Below, piece after piece: positions 23,009-34,816 of a stretch of 64,000 bases of DNA. The position numbers were made by a program, and so were the translations under genes. This DNA comes from Fusarium oxysporum f. sp. lycopersici 4287 (lineage: Eukaryota; Ascomycota; Sordariomycetes; Hypocreales; Nectriaceae). Position 1 is the stretch's first letter; each line of letters opens with the position of its first letter. A model generated the notes under the pieces. That model did no database searches. It was not told the origin of the DNA and saw nothing but the letters and a program-made list of their open reading frames with translations. The stretch covers positions 227,295-291,294 of the forward strand of contig NC_030991.1 of NCBI RefSeq assembly GCF_000149955.1. The letters run 5' to 3'.

Positions 23009-26000
23009 CAGGGTTGAAAGCCACTCCACCCAATCCACGTAGTGGAATCCACTCGTGGATTCCACTGTCCACTCCACTGGCAAAATCCCAGTGGATTTGG
23101 GTGGATTAGCAGTGGGGTAGTTAAGAGCGCCCATGTATTTGGCAGAATGCCTCTAACAGAGGCTGATGAGCCCCATAATTTTTGCAATATTGCTACCCTA
23201 TGTCAAAAACACCATGAAACTTCTGAACAGCGCAATTTTAGAATACATACAATATAGGAAACACTATTCGAATGTCCTATGCTTTCTTATTGGGATGACG
23301 TAAGTCTTGATGGATATACTTAAGATTTGCTCCGTGAGTGCATATCATCATGAGGGCCATCAATGGGCGTATATTTTCCTCAACAACATATCCAGCAAAT
23401 ATCAAGCTCGACTGTCCATACTTTGGATTTATAATACAACAATTATACCATTAAATAATTGCCGGTAAGCTGATTAAAAAAACGCGTCCAGATCCCTCAA
23501 TATCTCAATACTGCGCGAAAAATCGCAAGCGATACTAATCGCGTCAAACTCGTGATGTGAAGGATGTTAGGGACTTATCTAATACCCGAACCCCAATATG
23601 GCACTCGCTACGTGCTCGTCCACCTCAAATTAGCTCGAAAGGTAAGTGTCTGAAACATCCGCAGGATAAGGGCATATTGTGCCAACTGGTCGCGTTGGAC
23701 GCGTCATTCGCGCTGACCTAACGACCTGTTGTTGACCCATCACCTGCACCATGTTTTGCGATTTCGACATGACAAAGATATTATTTTACCATGACCTCGC
23801 CTGATTCCTGTTTCGACATTTCCGACAGCGGCTTCGGGTCCGCTGCCGAATCAACACCCTGACACCGTATCCTACCCGTTCAACCTCGACCCCTGTCTCG
23901 ACTCTGAGGACCTCTTCCGTAAGCGATGAACAGTACGAACGTACGCTCTGGAGGCATTTCCCAGGCTGGGCGTTCTCTGAGCGAGCCAGGGAGACGCGTT
24001 GCTGGGCCTGTCAATTTGGATATGACATCCAAAAGGAAGACGCCCGCAGATGGATATGCCGAGCGTGCATTCGCAAGAATAATCCACATCCACGTCATTT
24101 CGAAGCTGATGGCATTCATAACGCGTACAATCATCTGTTCAACGACCACGGGATCCGCGCTCCGCCTGGAATGACCCAAGGAACTGCTGAAAAGAAGGCG
24201 AATTCTAAGGGCAGAAAGCCTCCGGGGCAGCGGACTCTCGCTGAATCCATGAAGCTCGATCTACACGACCCCCGAGAACAAGCGATTGCGAATGACTTCA
24301 TCAAACGCTTCGACAAAGAACACTTCCGGAGGCTTCTGATCGATCGGATCGTGGCCAAGAATCACTCCTTTTCAATTACCGAGGAGGCAGAACTCCATGC
24401 TATCTTTGATTACTTGAACCCGTCAGTTTCGGCACGTAAAGCCAATATTACCCACACAACTGTTCGAGAAAAGATCATCGCCGCGTTCGAACAACACAAG
24501 CAGAAGGTGATAGAGGTCTTGGGCAAGGCGCCTGGCCTTATCCACATCTTCTTCGACGGCTGGCGTCTGGAAACCGATACGCCCTATATGGCATCTGTTG
24601 CTTCTTTAGGGACGAAAACAACAAGCCTTGCAAGATTACGCTTGGGCTCCCCGAAGTTAGCGCCAGGCACACTGGGCCTAATATCGCCGCAGAAATCCTC
24701 GACGTAATTGAATCGTATCAGATCCAAGACAAGATTGGCTTTTTCACGCTTGACAACGCGAAAAACAATAATACCGCCATGGAGATCATTGGTGGAGAGC
24801 TCGGCTTCGTTGGGGCCCGCAGACGAGGGCGCTGTTTTGGGCATACCTTGAACCTCTCCGCCAAAGCCATTCTATTTGGGCATGATGCTGACGCTTTTGA
24901 GCGGCGGATATCAGGGGCAGAGCCTCTTACCGAAGCAGAACATTTGATTTGGCGCAAGAAGGGGCCAGCAGGCAAACTGCATAATCTTATGGTAGCTATC
25001 CACAGATCTGACTTGTTGACTGGCATGCTTTGCAACATTCAACAAGAAGCCTTCAACAAGTCATCTGACCCAAAACTCAACGCCAGGAAGCCATTGGATA
25101 TTATTTTGGACAACGATACGAGATGGCTGCCATAGTTATACATGATACGACGAGCTCTACTGCTTCGCGACTATATCGAATGACTCATTGCCCACCATCG
25201 AATCGACTTCGAACAGCAGAACAAGGCCAAGAGGGGCGGTCCTAAGAAGTCACTCACATTGCCCTTTATTTGCCAGCCAGAGAACTAGCTATCCGACAAG
25301 GACTAGGAGGTGGTCGAAATATTTACGCAAATACTTAGTTACTACGAAGCCACGATCAAAATGCTAGAAGGCGACGGCCAGATCTGCAAGCGGAAGCGTG
25401 GGTGGACTGGCTCATATGGTAATATTTGGGAAGTTATTCAAGGCTTTGAATTTCTTCTCGAGCAACTTGAATGTTTTAAGGACATCACGAAGGACTTCCC
25501 TGATATTGAACGCTTCAGGATTAACATCAATTTGGGCTGGTAGAAGTTGAATGAATACTATGAGATATTGAGTGAGACGCCCATCTACTACACTGGCCTG
25601 GCGCTCCATCCGGCATACCGATGGAAATGGTTTGAACGCAACTGGACTGACCGCCCTGAGTGGATTGACGAGACGAAAAACATGGTTCACAATGTCTGGC
25701 GTTTTGAGTATCAGGAGACCGCGTTGCCTGGATAGGAGCCACTAGCCGTTGAGCCAGTTCCTAAGCAGCGGAAGACTTCGGATAATCCGTTTCAGGAATA
25801 CCTTAAACGAAACCGCTACACAGCGCCAGAAGCAGGTCATGATGGCCTCACGCCAGGCGAAGACGAATACCTGAATTGGATTACGCACTGCGAAAGTGGT
25901 GATGGCTCCATCGACGATCCTCTCGCTTACTGGCACGAGAAGCGATTCAAGTATCCAAACTTATCGCGAATGGCGCTTGATTTTCTCACGATATAACCAA

Positions 26001-26501
26001 TGTCTGCTGAGTGTGAGCGTCTTTTCTCAGCGGCAGGTCGGATGGTGAACCCTCTGCGCCACCAACTCGAAGCCCAGATTATCGGGATATGCCAGGTATT
26101 GCGTTCATGGCTGAGGGCTGGTATTATTCATGAATTAGATCCCTTCTTTATCTCGGTAGACGAAGAAAAAGTCGGCCTCGAATTAGCTCAGATGTCGGAT
26201 CAACAGCTTGAAGGATGGGCAACAAAGTGGCTCACTCAGGTGGTGGGCGTTCAAGACGAGATGGGAGCCCGTTGGGATAAGGTCTCACTCGGAAGTTGGA
26301 ATAAGGGACCTACGTGGGCAAGGGCTTCGGGAATAGCGTCACCATCATGGCATCAAGAATAGAGGCACTTGCCAATCCACCCAATCCACCCAATCCACAA
26401 TAGCTTACAGTGGATCCACTATGCTGAGATATTCAGTGGATTATGATCTACCCACTCCACTCGAGCTGCCAATGGATTGAGTGGAGTGGCTTTCAACCCT
26501 G
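23009..26501 (+). mobile_element. hAT transposon (family hAT-1), full length but decayed
   Basis: 3493 bases with terminal inverted repeats CAGGGTTGAAAGCCACTCCA at both ends (23009 inward, 26501 inward). Dense GTGGAT/ATCCAC hexamers lie just inside each end. The 8-base flanks differ (GGTATTAT and CCTGGCTG), so no target duplication remains. The left flank is the end of RING copy 2; the right flank is a fragment of unknown coding sequence. Confidence 0.88.
23791..26362 (+). pseudogene. hAT transposase with BED-type finger, multiple stops and frameshifts
   Basis: Likely start ATG 23791 (MTSPDSCFDISDSG), broken by TGA after ~23 codons with continuation in a neighbouring frame. A Cys/His zinc region follows: TLWRHFPGWAFSERA, CWACQFGYD, WICRACI. 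Then come the core with IHIFFDGWR, FFTLDNAKNNNT, CFGHTLNLSAKAILFG and DIILDNDTRW, and the dimerisation region with YWHEKRFKYP and SRMALDFLTI-stop-PMSAECERLFSAAGR. That stop is Gln in the related ORF at 50584, fitting C-to-T decay. A frameshift near 24.6 kb and several stops between 25.13 and 25.74 kb abolish function. Order and spacing fit hAT transposases. Confidence 0.85.
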
Positions 26502-26809
26502 CCTGGCTGATTAGGCCTTCAGTCATGGCCACCGACTGGTCTTTTATGCGCAGACCTGTCTCTACAGCGTATTGGAATGGAGTATCTGTATCACCCTTGG
26601 CAATACTGACATATCCGGGGTAAAGAACAGACAGGGACGAAAGAGCCTCAGAGGATGCTGCTGTCCAATTTCCTCTATCAATGAATCCTCTTCGCGAGCG
26701 ACTCTGCGTTAAAATCATTTTAACATGCGTAGAGCCGGTAGCCAGGGTGAGCCATCTATCCGAATAAACATCGCTCAACTGTATCAAAGTCGAGTTCATG
26801 GCAGACAAG
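26502..26809 (-). other. orphan coding fragment between two transposons
   Basis: The minus strand is open across the stretch (MNSTLIQLSDVYSDRW to EGLISQAG) and the frame runs on into the hAT end. I do not recognise the protein. It is bounded by a hAT end and a Fot breakpoint, so it is likely a host gene remnant. Confidence 0.35.
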
Positions 26810-27516
26810 CGCGTGGGACAAAACTCTCTCGTCCTACATCATCCCTATTCAATCATTCAATCTACAACAAAATATATCAGAAGGTAATATTGACACCATA
26901 ATCCTTCGTGCCCTCCAGACTCATCAAAATGACCCCCGAAATTAAAGATCGGACGCGCTGCAGAGATCTATAATGTCAGTCGGATAACGCTATGGCGCCG
27001 CCGGAAGGGCATCCTCGCTGCCTGTGATACCATCTCTAAATCGGGGCGACTATCGAATTTAGAAGAATAAATCTTAATTAAGTTTATTCTTGACCTAGAT
27101 CCGCAAGGGTCCCCCCCCCCCGCGACTACGTTTTGTTGAAGAATATCCCAGCCCCTCTTTGCTGACCGCGACGCATCACCCGTGTTGGAAAAACCGAGAA
27201 TCCCCCTTTTTCTTCAGGATTCAGACTGTTAGTCTGAAAGTCCTAGACGAAAACATCTAAAAGATATGCACCCGAGAAGAACTCTCATCTCAACAATTAA
27301 CAACCAAGTATCATAAAATTATACTTCACCCAGCACTACTGCGCAATATAAACAATAACCCGTCGGCAAGCTCTGGGCTTATAACTTTCTGAAACAATAA
27401 CTAAAGCTCAAGACGCGTTTCTTTCACAGATATGACTATTAGAGAACTAAATGCAAAGATCTTACTATTATTCATAGCTAGATCAAGCTTATATAAGATA
27501 TAATCGCAAATATAAT
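26810..27516 (+). mobile_element. Fot1-like element copy F, truncated both ends and mutated
   Basis: Starts inside the terminal repeat at the second motif (GACAAGCGCGTGGGACA) and matches copies A and D through the transposase N-terminus (ALQTHQNDP, RRKG, FILDLDP) with stops and frameshifts. It ends near the CGAAATACG position of copy A, just before the first catalytic motif. An hAT-like MITE is nested at 27183-27354. Confidence 0.78.
27183..27354 (-). repeat. hAT-like MITE, copy M2, nested in Fot copy F
   Basis: Inverted relative to the other copies: starts TGTTGGAAAA and ends CAATATAAACA. The interrupted Fot sequence is known from other copies, so the duplicated bases can be read: ATCACCCG (27175-27182) before and ATAACCCG (27355-27362) after, one mismatch in eight. 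An 8-base duplication supports hAT-superfamily mobilisation. Confidence 0.82.
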
Positions 27517-27534
27517 ATTAACGTTGTTAATACC

Positions 27535-27650
27535 TACCTACTAATAGTAACAGTATAGGAGAAGCTACTATATATGTGCTAGGCTTCAGAAAGGCCGCTA
27601 ATATTTTAACACTTACGTATTTATCAATTCAATTCTTGTTGCTTTTTCGT
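27535..27650. repeat. 115-base dispersed repeat R2
   Basis: Second copy of the sequence at 9416-9533, sharing GGCCGCTAATATT and TTTTTCGTCAGGC; again just downstream of a Fot remnant. Confidence 0.6.
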
Positions 27651-29661
27651 CAGGCCTATAATAGGTGGCACGCGTGATACTGGCTGACAGCATGATGATT
27701 TCTGATGATAACCAATGAGATTTGCGCGACAGCTTTGTCAGTCAAGGTTGGAAAATGAGCATCTGGGAATCCCGACTTCACAAACGGAGAGTAACACACA
27801 CTATCCTATGGATCATTACTGCATAATGACGTAGTGAAGCTGCCATTGCATCACTATTTGACACCGCATCGTCACGTTAGCATGATTTCCATGATTTATC
27901 ATCAGCTGCTCGATGCCTTCTGCTCTGGTGTGGAGATTTGATGTGGAAGTTATCTGCGCCGTCTATTTGAAGCGATCAGGACCATTCAATTTGCCCTATC
28001 AAAGACTCACCTATATCAGTGATCAACCACTCTCCGGCAATCACACAGGCACGCCTCCAGAGAAGTTGGCAGCTTCTAAAATAAGTCCACAAGTTCTGAT
28101 CGTCGGCGACCACGGAAGATTGCTCAGATCCGTGCGCAGAAACTACTCAAGAAGTCGTGGACCGTCACTACCTCATTCGGAGACAGGACCAGGTCTCCCA
28201 GAGCAACAGCCTGGCCAATGCTAACCAGGGAAATTTGAACTTGCTGGTCCGTAATTGGGAACATGTCGACGATACTTCCCAAACAAGATTGATCCTCGAT
28301 GAAGTCAAACCACATACCGTTGTTTAGTGAGCTGGGGCTGATGGGGAGGCAAGGTCTAACCGAGTAAGAAATGTACCAACTTAATCGAAAATGACGACTA
28401 ATAGATTTCGCCAGACGTTTGCCATCGATGGTGACGTTGCTATTAACTTTATTGATGCTACAGTCCAACGCCGCTTGTTAAAAAATTACTTCGTATATTA
28501 ACTGTTGTCGAGAATGACCTAGTTGGTGGGATGAGGACGCCTGAGTATACGCGCAAGAGATAAAGAGAAGCGGTCTCTTGAGCTACTGTCAAGCGTAATT
28601 AGCAGCAGATGAAATACTTCTCCAGGAAGCATCTAGCCGAGCTGACTTCCCGGGGATAAGTCTTCGCCTAGGCATACTGTCAGACGAACCCGCAGGGTTG
28701 ATCGAGCTTGGAAAAAATAAAACGTCGAGGGCCAATGGTAGCCAGGCATCTGTAGTTCAAGTTATTGTGTTGCTGTTTGAGCATGGAACGGTGCAGACAG
28801 CCTGGCTGGATATGCTTGATGGCGCTGAAGATATTGAAACTGCTGTTGAACGTATAGCCAATGACGGAGAGAACGCGTCTGAGGAAGGAAAATGGTCGCA
28901 GACCTAGATGGCTGCAACTTGATTCTTGGGTATATGGATGGCACTCCGAGTTTGACACCTTACCAATATGGCGTCTTTTGGTATAGGTGGACGAAATGGC
29001 GTGGAAGGATAGTGCCCTCTTGTTGTTCCTATCAACTTTGTTTAATGGTGTTTAACAGGCATATACGGTTCAAGGGTCTTAAGATTGCTTATGGATACAG
29101 TAAATCTTTCGGGGGCGGTGACACTTCTTGAGAGACTCATAGCACGAATACATTAAACTTGCACTAATCGACCAGATACATGTATTATCTGAGAAAAGAC
29201 GATAAGAAAGGTGACCGCCGGAGAAAGGAGCCGCCAACGAACACGGCCACGGCACGGCTGATACAGCGCTTCATTTATGACGAGGTAGTCAAGCTGATAT
29301 CCTCACTACAGCAGCTGCTACCCGTAACAACGAAATGAATTACGTGGATCGAGATGAACAGACGAGGGTATCTCGGGGCTATGATCACCGCATATGCCAC
29401 GGCACTTGGCAGGTTTTCACTTGGACCTTCCTGTTGGATGTGTTTTTCATGAATATTCAACTTCTTAAACTTCATATGCCCAGTTAGAAGCGATATAAGA
29501 ACCAAGAGGGGTGTAGCTGACTGCTTCCTAACGAGTATTTGAAGGTTTCGAGACGGTCAATCGCGGTGCAGTTATCGAGCTGGGTACGAAGTTACGCCCG
29601 TTGCACATGAGCGTTCTTGAATGGCTGGCTTTGACTATGGGCTGAAAACCCTATCGTAGAC
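27651..29661. other. intergenic, no recognised gene
   Basis: Open frames at 27913-28224 (plus), 28124-28468 (minus, 114 codons) and 28680-28958 (minus) carry no recognised domain. The 28124-28468 frame has an even composition and could be a remnant of a small gene, but I cannot support one. Confidence 0.35.
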
Positions 29662-31582
29662 CTATTGGATATGGACTCTCTCCTCATCAATAGGGAGCGT
29701 GTTCGTTCTGGCATTGTATTTCTGTTGTCCAGGGCTAAGTGGCCTTGTCTCCTCCTGTTCATCGTCCCAATGAACTTACACATCTCGTTAGCATATTCGA
29801 ATCCTCGGGGCAAAAGGGGCAAAAGGAGCAACTCACCGTGGGGCCGGATTGCAAAACTCGCGAGGAAGCTAATGCCATACAAGCTTGCCAGTAGGACAAA
29901 GATGGCCTGTGGAAACGTTCCGACTGTAGCAGCGTAGATACCGTTGAACAAGAGCGGCCCAAGAATCCTAGAAAGGGCAAGCAGCATGCCAACCGCACCC
30001 AAAAGCTGCCCTACGCGGTTCGAGGGAACGTGCTTGGTTATAGTAGCTTGGATAGTGGCACTGCCAAGTCCTCCCATTGCTGTGACCATGCCGCTAAGGA
30101 AAAAAACCTTTTCAGAGTGTGCCAGACTGTATCCAATGCTGCCTAGGATATCTGACGTCAGGGCAGCTCTAAGGACCCATATGTCGAGGTTGTCTGCTCC
30201 ATAATGCTTCTCTGCTGGAAGGGTGAGACAATCTCGTCGTCTCCGAGCAGCTGGACGAACACGCCCAAAATAGTTGATGATTGGGAAGACGCCCATCAGA
30301 GCCGCTACCCGAACTAGCGACAAAACAGACACGAATCGAGAACTCTCAAAGGTGCCCCATCCATACATGTACTCGCTGTACAAAATAATAACCGCACCAG
30401 CAGCTTGAGAGATTCCAAAAATGATGATATCGTTGAGAGCCAGAGCAACCAGGTTTCGGCGGAGAGCAGGCGAAGTTCCAGGGCCCGTGCGGCTGAGGAC
30501 CTTGAGAGGCTCGAATGGGTTAGTCGTCTGGATAGTGGATAACAGAGACCTCCTGGTCTGGGCCCTCAACTCTTGTTCCTTGTCCCACTTCTCCCGAGCA
30601 AGCAGCTGCTTCTTCTTGGGTAGAGATTCAGGAACGATGAACCTAATTACGATCACAAACATACTGTGGCAACCCAGAACCACATAGAAGATGGACAGGA
30701 GGCTGCCAGTCCATTTGGCAAAGTATCCGGCCAAAAGAGGGCCGAATGCCAGGCCGGTGAACAGGCATGCATGCATGTAGCCTATAGACGCTGCACGTTT
30801 TGAGGGCGGCGTGCAATCGCTAATGTATGACTGGTGGAGGATGCTTCCAGCTGTAAAAGAGCCGGTCAACCCATCAAACACGCTTCCCAGTACTAGCCAC
30901 CGGTAGTCAATAACTTGAGGAAATCTAGCCACCAAGATGGTTATGAATTCAGCAACTAAACCACCACAGGAAGCCAGGGCCATCAATCGCGTCCTACCAT
31001 ATCGGTCTGATAGATGCCCCAACTTTGGAGTCACGATGGCACTCAGTAAGCCTGTGATAAGATTCATGACCAGCATGAAGGTTGCAGCATTCTTCTGGAC
31101 CCCGGGTATCTTGCATTGTGAGTTGTCGCTACCGAGAAGGATAGCATTGAAGGTGATGTTCGGGTCAAGGAACTTCTGATCCGCCAAGTATTGCTTGCAA
31201 ACGAGGTCGAGGATCCTTTACGCATCAAAGTCAATGTCCTAGGTTAAGATATAATAACGGAAGCGCTCACAGATTCAATTTAGGCACCATGACACCTCCG
31301 AAAGCCAGGGTGAAAACCGTGAAAGGGAAAAGCAGCCAGTAGACCTGGATATGCTGTTAGCTCTTGGTTGTAACAGACGTCCGAGAAGTTGGAGCATACT
31401 GAGGGCCTCTGCCACCACGACAACACTTTCGAATCTTCATATATCTCCCAACGATCGCCATTCATGGCTTCTCTACACTTGTCCTGTGTACCAAGTGCAT
31501 TGGTGCCTAGTAACCGAGCCGTATCTGATACAGAAGCCTCGAGCTGGTGAAACCTTGAGCTTTCCACCGCATCACGGTCCAT
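29662..31582 (-). CDS. MFS transporter, TetA/TCR-like, four exons
   Basis: Model (minus): 31582-31400, 31344-31271, 31215-29837, 29774-29662; introns of 55, 55 and 62 bases, all GT-AG with consistent phases; 582 residues. Exon 1 gives a soluble N-terminus ending WWQRPS. Exon 2 encodes the first membrane segment (YWLLFPFTVFTLAFGG). Exon 3 has the MFS signature GHLSDRYGRTRLMAL and about ten more hydrophobic segments. Without the last intron the frame runs into an odd tail; with it the protein ends in an acidic cytosolic tail closing RVHIQ. Family knowledge: a proton-coupled efflux or uptake carrier of the plasma or vacuolar membrane; substrate unknown. The start could be six codons earlier (MIRAKAMDRD). 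It appears intact. Confidence 0.82.
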
Positions 31583-33073
31583 TGCTTTCGCTCGTATCAT
31601 ATAGTAAACGTCTGTTCTGGTGCTGCAGTCGAAATTCAGAGTGTATAGGTCCCTATGAGCGCCTCGCATCGAGCTGGTTAACCTAGGTAGTTCAAGTTCG
31701 GCCACGTCGTTAGGACGATCATGTAGCAATCTGAGAAGGTTGCGATCGAAGCGAAGGGTCCTAGGACAAACGGTAGCAATCCAATTTGCCAGCGAGATTT
31801 AAAAACGCGTAACGAGTGGTGAAGGCATGAGTAGAAGGGAGAATAATAAAGCACGGCGGTTCCATGATGGGCTGGGGCGATGGTGGGGTCTGGGGCCCCG
31901 CTTAGGTTAACATGCTAAGATAACCAGACATGCATGGGGCTTAGCAGGAAACAACTCCGCTGACGCCCTCCATGTCGATCCCTAATGGTTAGGCTTATGG
32001 TAGGTATACCATGCATCGTGGGCCATTTCAGTCTCAAAGCCCACTAAAATCTCCAAAACATCAATACAACCATGTGGATTTACGAATCGATGAGCCAGTG
32101 ATCTGATTTCCAATCTCCACTATTGTGGACTTGGACGCGACAGATCCTCCTGTAGCGTCAGAGGTTGGCATATTCAGACTTCGGTCCGCAAGACACGAGC
32201 CACAACAACGGCAATTTGGCGGGGATTCGCAAATACTGGCTTTTTCAGTCGCTTTTACTCTTTGATAGTTTGTTGTTCGCTACGTAGGCGCCCCTATGGC
32301 TTAATCATTGACAAGAGTGATTACATTCGCAGGACATTTACCTGTCCGTTAATTATTTCTCGTTAGTTCTCGTCGTCTCGGGTAACGTTTACTGGAGAGG
32401 GAAAAAGTTTAATGCCCGTTCGTTGAAGCAACGTCGTGCTTTAACTGTGCACCTGGATGTTCCCAATAACTCTGACTTAATACTGATGATATTCTGAGTT
32501 AAGATCGCATGAAAGTTGTTTCTCTGGCGGAAGCTTACTGCAACGGCGGCCAATACATGGGCACCTAGGTGCCCAAATAAGGTTGCACACCCAGGTGCGC
32601 CGCCTGACTAAGCGTAGCACCAATACATAGCCTGCAACAGGACGGTCGGGGCTACTTTGGAGAGCTGTTGTAGGACAGATGGGCGGGGGGATGGGTTCAA
32701 AGATACTGCTGTAGCCTAACTGTGGGGTTAACGGGTGGTTAAAGTCTTGAACGCATGATTTTGCGGTGAACACGATCCTATAGGTCCACGGAGCGTTGCA
32801 GAGTCGACAGCATGAAAACTGATCCAAAGGCCGCCCTGTGAGGAGTAAGACTAGCAGGGTAGGGAATCAATCCATCCACGTCAATATCCGACTTTGTGGA
32901 TGGAATTGACAGCTTACTCAGCAAAGTGCTCGTGGATTGATGTCCATAATATTGAACTCGTGAAAGACCCTTGTCGCATTAATTTGGATTTCCTAATTGG
33001 ACAATTCGGGAACCTGTCGCCGACACTTTCTATTGCCTTACTCCTGGCGCTCCTCCAAGCCATCCCGTCCAAC
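31583..33073. other. intergenic, MFS upstream region
   Basis: Presumed promoter of the MFS gene in the first ~300 bases. A GGCACCTAGGTGCCC near-palindrome lies near 32.56 kb. No gene supported. Confidence 0.4.
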
Positions 33074-33270
33074 TGTTGTTTATATTGCGCAGTAGTGCTG
33101 GGTGAAAAAATATATTTTTATGAAACTTGATTGTTCATTATTGAGCTGAGAGTTCTTCTCGGGCCTATATCTCTAGATGATTGTATCTAGGACTTTGAAC
33201 TTTAAATCTAGGACTTTCAGACTAACAGTCTGAATCCTGAAGGGAAGGGGGATTCCCGGATTTTCCAACA
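33074..33270. repeat. hAT-like MITE, copy M3
   Basis: 197 bases from TGTTGTTTATATTGCGCAGT to GGATTTTCCAACA, with GTGCTGGGTG and GACTTTCAGACTAACAGTC internally. Closest to copies M1 and M2. It lies next to a solo Fot terminal repeat. Confidence 0.78.
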
Positions 33271-33308
33271 TTGTCGAGAACTAACTGATAAAGTAGAGAA
33301 GATGGAAG

Positions 33309-33362
33309 GTGAGGGATTTCTGGCCCACTCGCTTGACTGGCCCACTCGCTTATCATACACGT
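33309..33362 (-). repeat. solo Fot-type terminal inverted repeat (copy C)
   Basis: Read on the minus strand from 33362: ACGTGTATGATAAGC, then two tandem AAGCGAGTGGGCCA motifs and AGAAATCCC, the layout of the other Fot termini. A TA follows at 33363-33364. No transposase is attached, so the rest of the element is lost. Confidence 0.75.
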
Positions 33363-33364
33363 TA

Positions 33365-33883
33365 CCCTAACTTGAAACACTACACAACCCTCAAGGATTG
33401 GAAGGATTGTATTTATAACGCGATTTTTAACACATGTGCATGACAACCGGGGAAGGAAGAGGATATTGATGATCTAGAAACACGGAAAAAATGCATACAA
33501 AGAGATATCAACCATATCTACAGGTGCATCAATTCAGACTGCCAGGCTTGCCAACGTTTCAAGCAGGGGCGGCCTCAACCTTTTAAGAAGCGGAAGGCAA
33601 AAGAAAGCTATCTAGAGCCGATAACAGGGAATGCACAAAGCAATAAGTAAAGCCGGTATGAGACCCCATATGGCTGCAAGTATGTGAGGTAGCGATTTGC
33701 AATAATCAGAACTGCTGGGACTTCTATCACCATGCAAATTAGTATGTATAGGGAAGTACCACTAGTTTTAGTTTAATGGGTCCTACGCCCTTGTCGTGAC
33801 CCCGCCGCAGTCTTGTGCCTCTCAAAGGGATAACTTAAATACGATATCTACAGAAGGATCATGGGTACCAAACAACAGATACC
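33365..33883. other. intergenic, no gene seen
   Basis: Spacer downstream of the chromodomain gene. A frame near 33.46-33.64 kb with DCQACQRFKQG-like coding (read plus) is short and broken and may be a retroelement scrap. Confidence 0.3.
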
Positions 33884-34816
33884 TCAAGTTTGTGTCTTAC
33901 TTTCCTCCTTCTCCCAAGCAGATCTCGCAGCCCTGTGCGTCTTTAAATACGCCCCATGCATTTCTTTCGCACATTTTTCCACCTTCCAAGCAAGCTCCCA
34001 TGTTGAATCTTTAGGTGGGTATCCAACCCATTGCACCAGGAATTGCAATTTCTTGTCCTTGATCTTCCACCGGCGGATTTGGAAAACATGAAACAAATTT
34101 ATTCCTGTTGCTTCCTCGCGGCCGTCCCTGGGTTCCCAGTAATCGTAGAGCACAAGTGGGTAGTCTTGTTGAATTGTACGCTCATCGACAAACGTGGGCT
34201 TGGAGCAGCCATTCCATCTGGTCTCGAGCTCGATCTCGGTTTTGTTTTTGATGCGGTGACTGATGATTTCGTCGATTTCGTATCTCAGCTGCTCTGCATC
34301 ATCTCGCTGCTCCTCGGACTCAGCCAGTTCAGCTGTATTACCTGCGTCAACTGGCTCCCCTGGACCCTCTGGCATGCTTGGGCCCATTCGCTTACCCAAA
34401 TTCGTTTGTTGTTTCCTGCTTCCCGAATGCTTGCGGTTCATTCCGCTCTCTATCTCGCCCCTCAATATCGGTTGAAGTCCACCGTCGAGGTTATGGTTAC
34501 TTAGCGCAAAGCAAGCGACGTCAGGGCCGAATCTTGGGGACTGGGCAATCTCTGTGGACTCGCCTCGCATTGTCATATAGTGCGCGGCCTCAGTCTGCTC
34601 GACTATCCTCTGTCCCATAGAATGGGAAATGGCAGACTCGGTTGCATTTAAGGATGCTAACACCAGAAGGGGGCTGACATCGGTAGGAAAGCTACGTTTG
34701 CCCCTGAAATTCGATTGTTTTTGGGCTAATGCCCTATCTGTAATCGCCTTTGCCTTGAAGATGCGTGAGAGCTGGTCGAGGCGTGACCGGCCCCTTCTCG
34801 TCTTCTTTTTGGTCAT
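33884..34816 (-). CDS. double chromodomain protein
   Basis: Open frame of 310 codons from ATG 34816. The N-terminal half is basic and low in motifs. Residues ~180-240 resemble a degenerate chromodomain (IISHRIKNKTEIELETRW, PTFVDERTIQQDYP, VLYDYWE). A clearer one follows: FHVFQIRRWKIKDKKLQFLV, QWVGYPPKDSTWEL, then the helix VEKCAKEMHGAYLK. Aromatic cage-type residues are present. Chromodomains bind methylated histone tails; in fungi such proteins are either heterochromatin readers or retroelement-derived. No integrase or reverse transcriptase lies beside it. It sits between a solo Fot terminus and a full Fot copy. Role unknown; nuclear location inferred. Confidence 0.68.
   Translation of the reverse strand: MTKKKTRRGRSRLDQLSRIFKAKAITDRALAQKQSNFRGKRSFPTDVSPLLVLASLNATESAISHSMGQRIVEQTEAAHYMTMRGESTEIAQSPRFGPDVACFALSNHNLDGGLQPILRGEIESGMNRKHSGSRKQQTNLGKRMGPSMPEGPGEPVDAGNTAELAESEEQRDDAEQLRYEIDEIISHRIKNKTEIELETRWNGCSKPTFVDERTIQQDYPLVLYDYWEPRDGREEATGINLFHVFQIRRWKIKDKKLQFLVQWVGYPPKDSTWELAWKVEKCAKEMHGAYLKTHRAARSAWEKEESKTQT

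Noticed and set aside
23009..26501. CRISPR-like array from the repeated GTGGAT motifs
   Set aside because: Motifs are short, irregularly spaced and in both orientations at the ends of a hAT element; the genome is fungal.
28124..28468. 114-codon minus-strand frame as a small gene or effector
   Set aside because: No signal peptide, no cysteine pattern, no recognised domain, and the start is not supported by introns or context.
29774..29837. Uninterrupted C-terminus of the MFS gene without the last intron
   Set aside because: The 62-base segment has a GTGAGT donor, a GCTAAC branch-like site and an AG end; removing it gives a more typical acidic MFS tail.
34031..34504. 157-codon plus frame
   Set aside because: Antisense shadow of the chromodomain gene.
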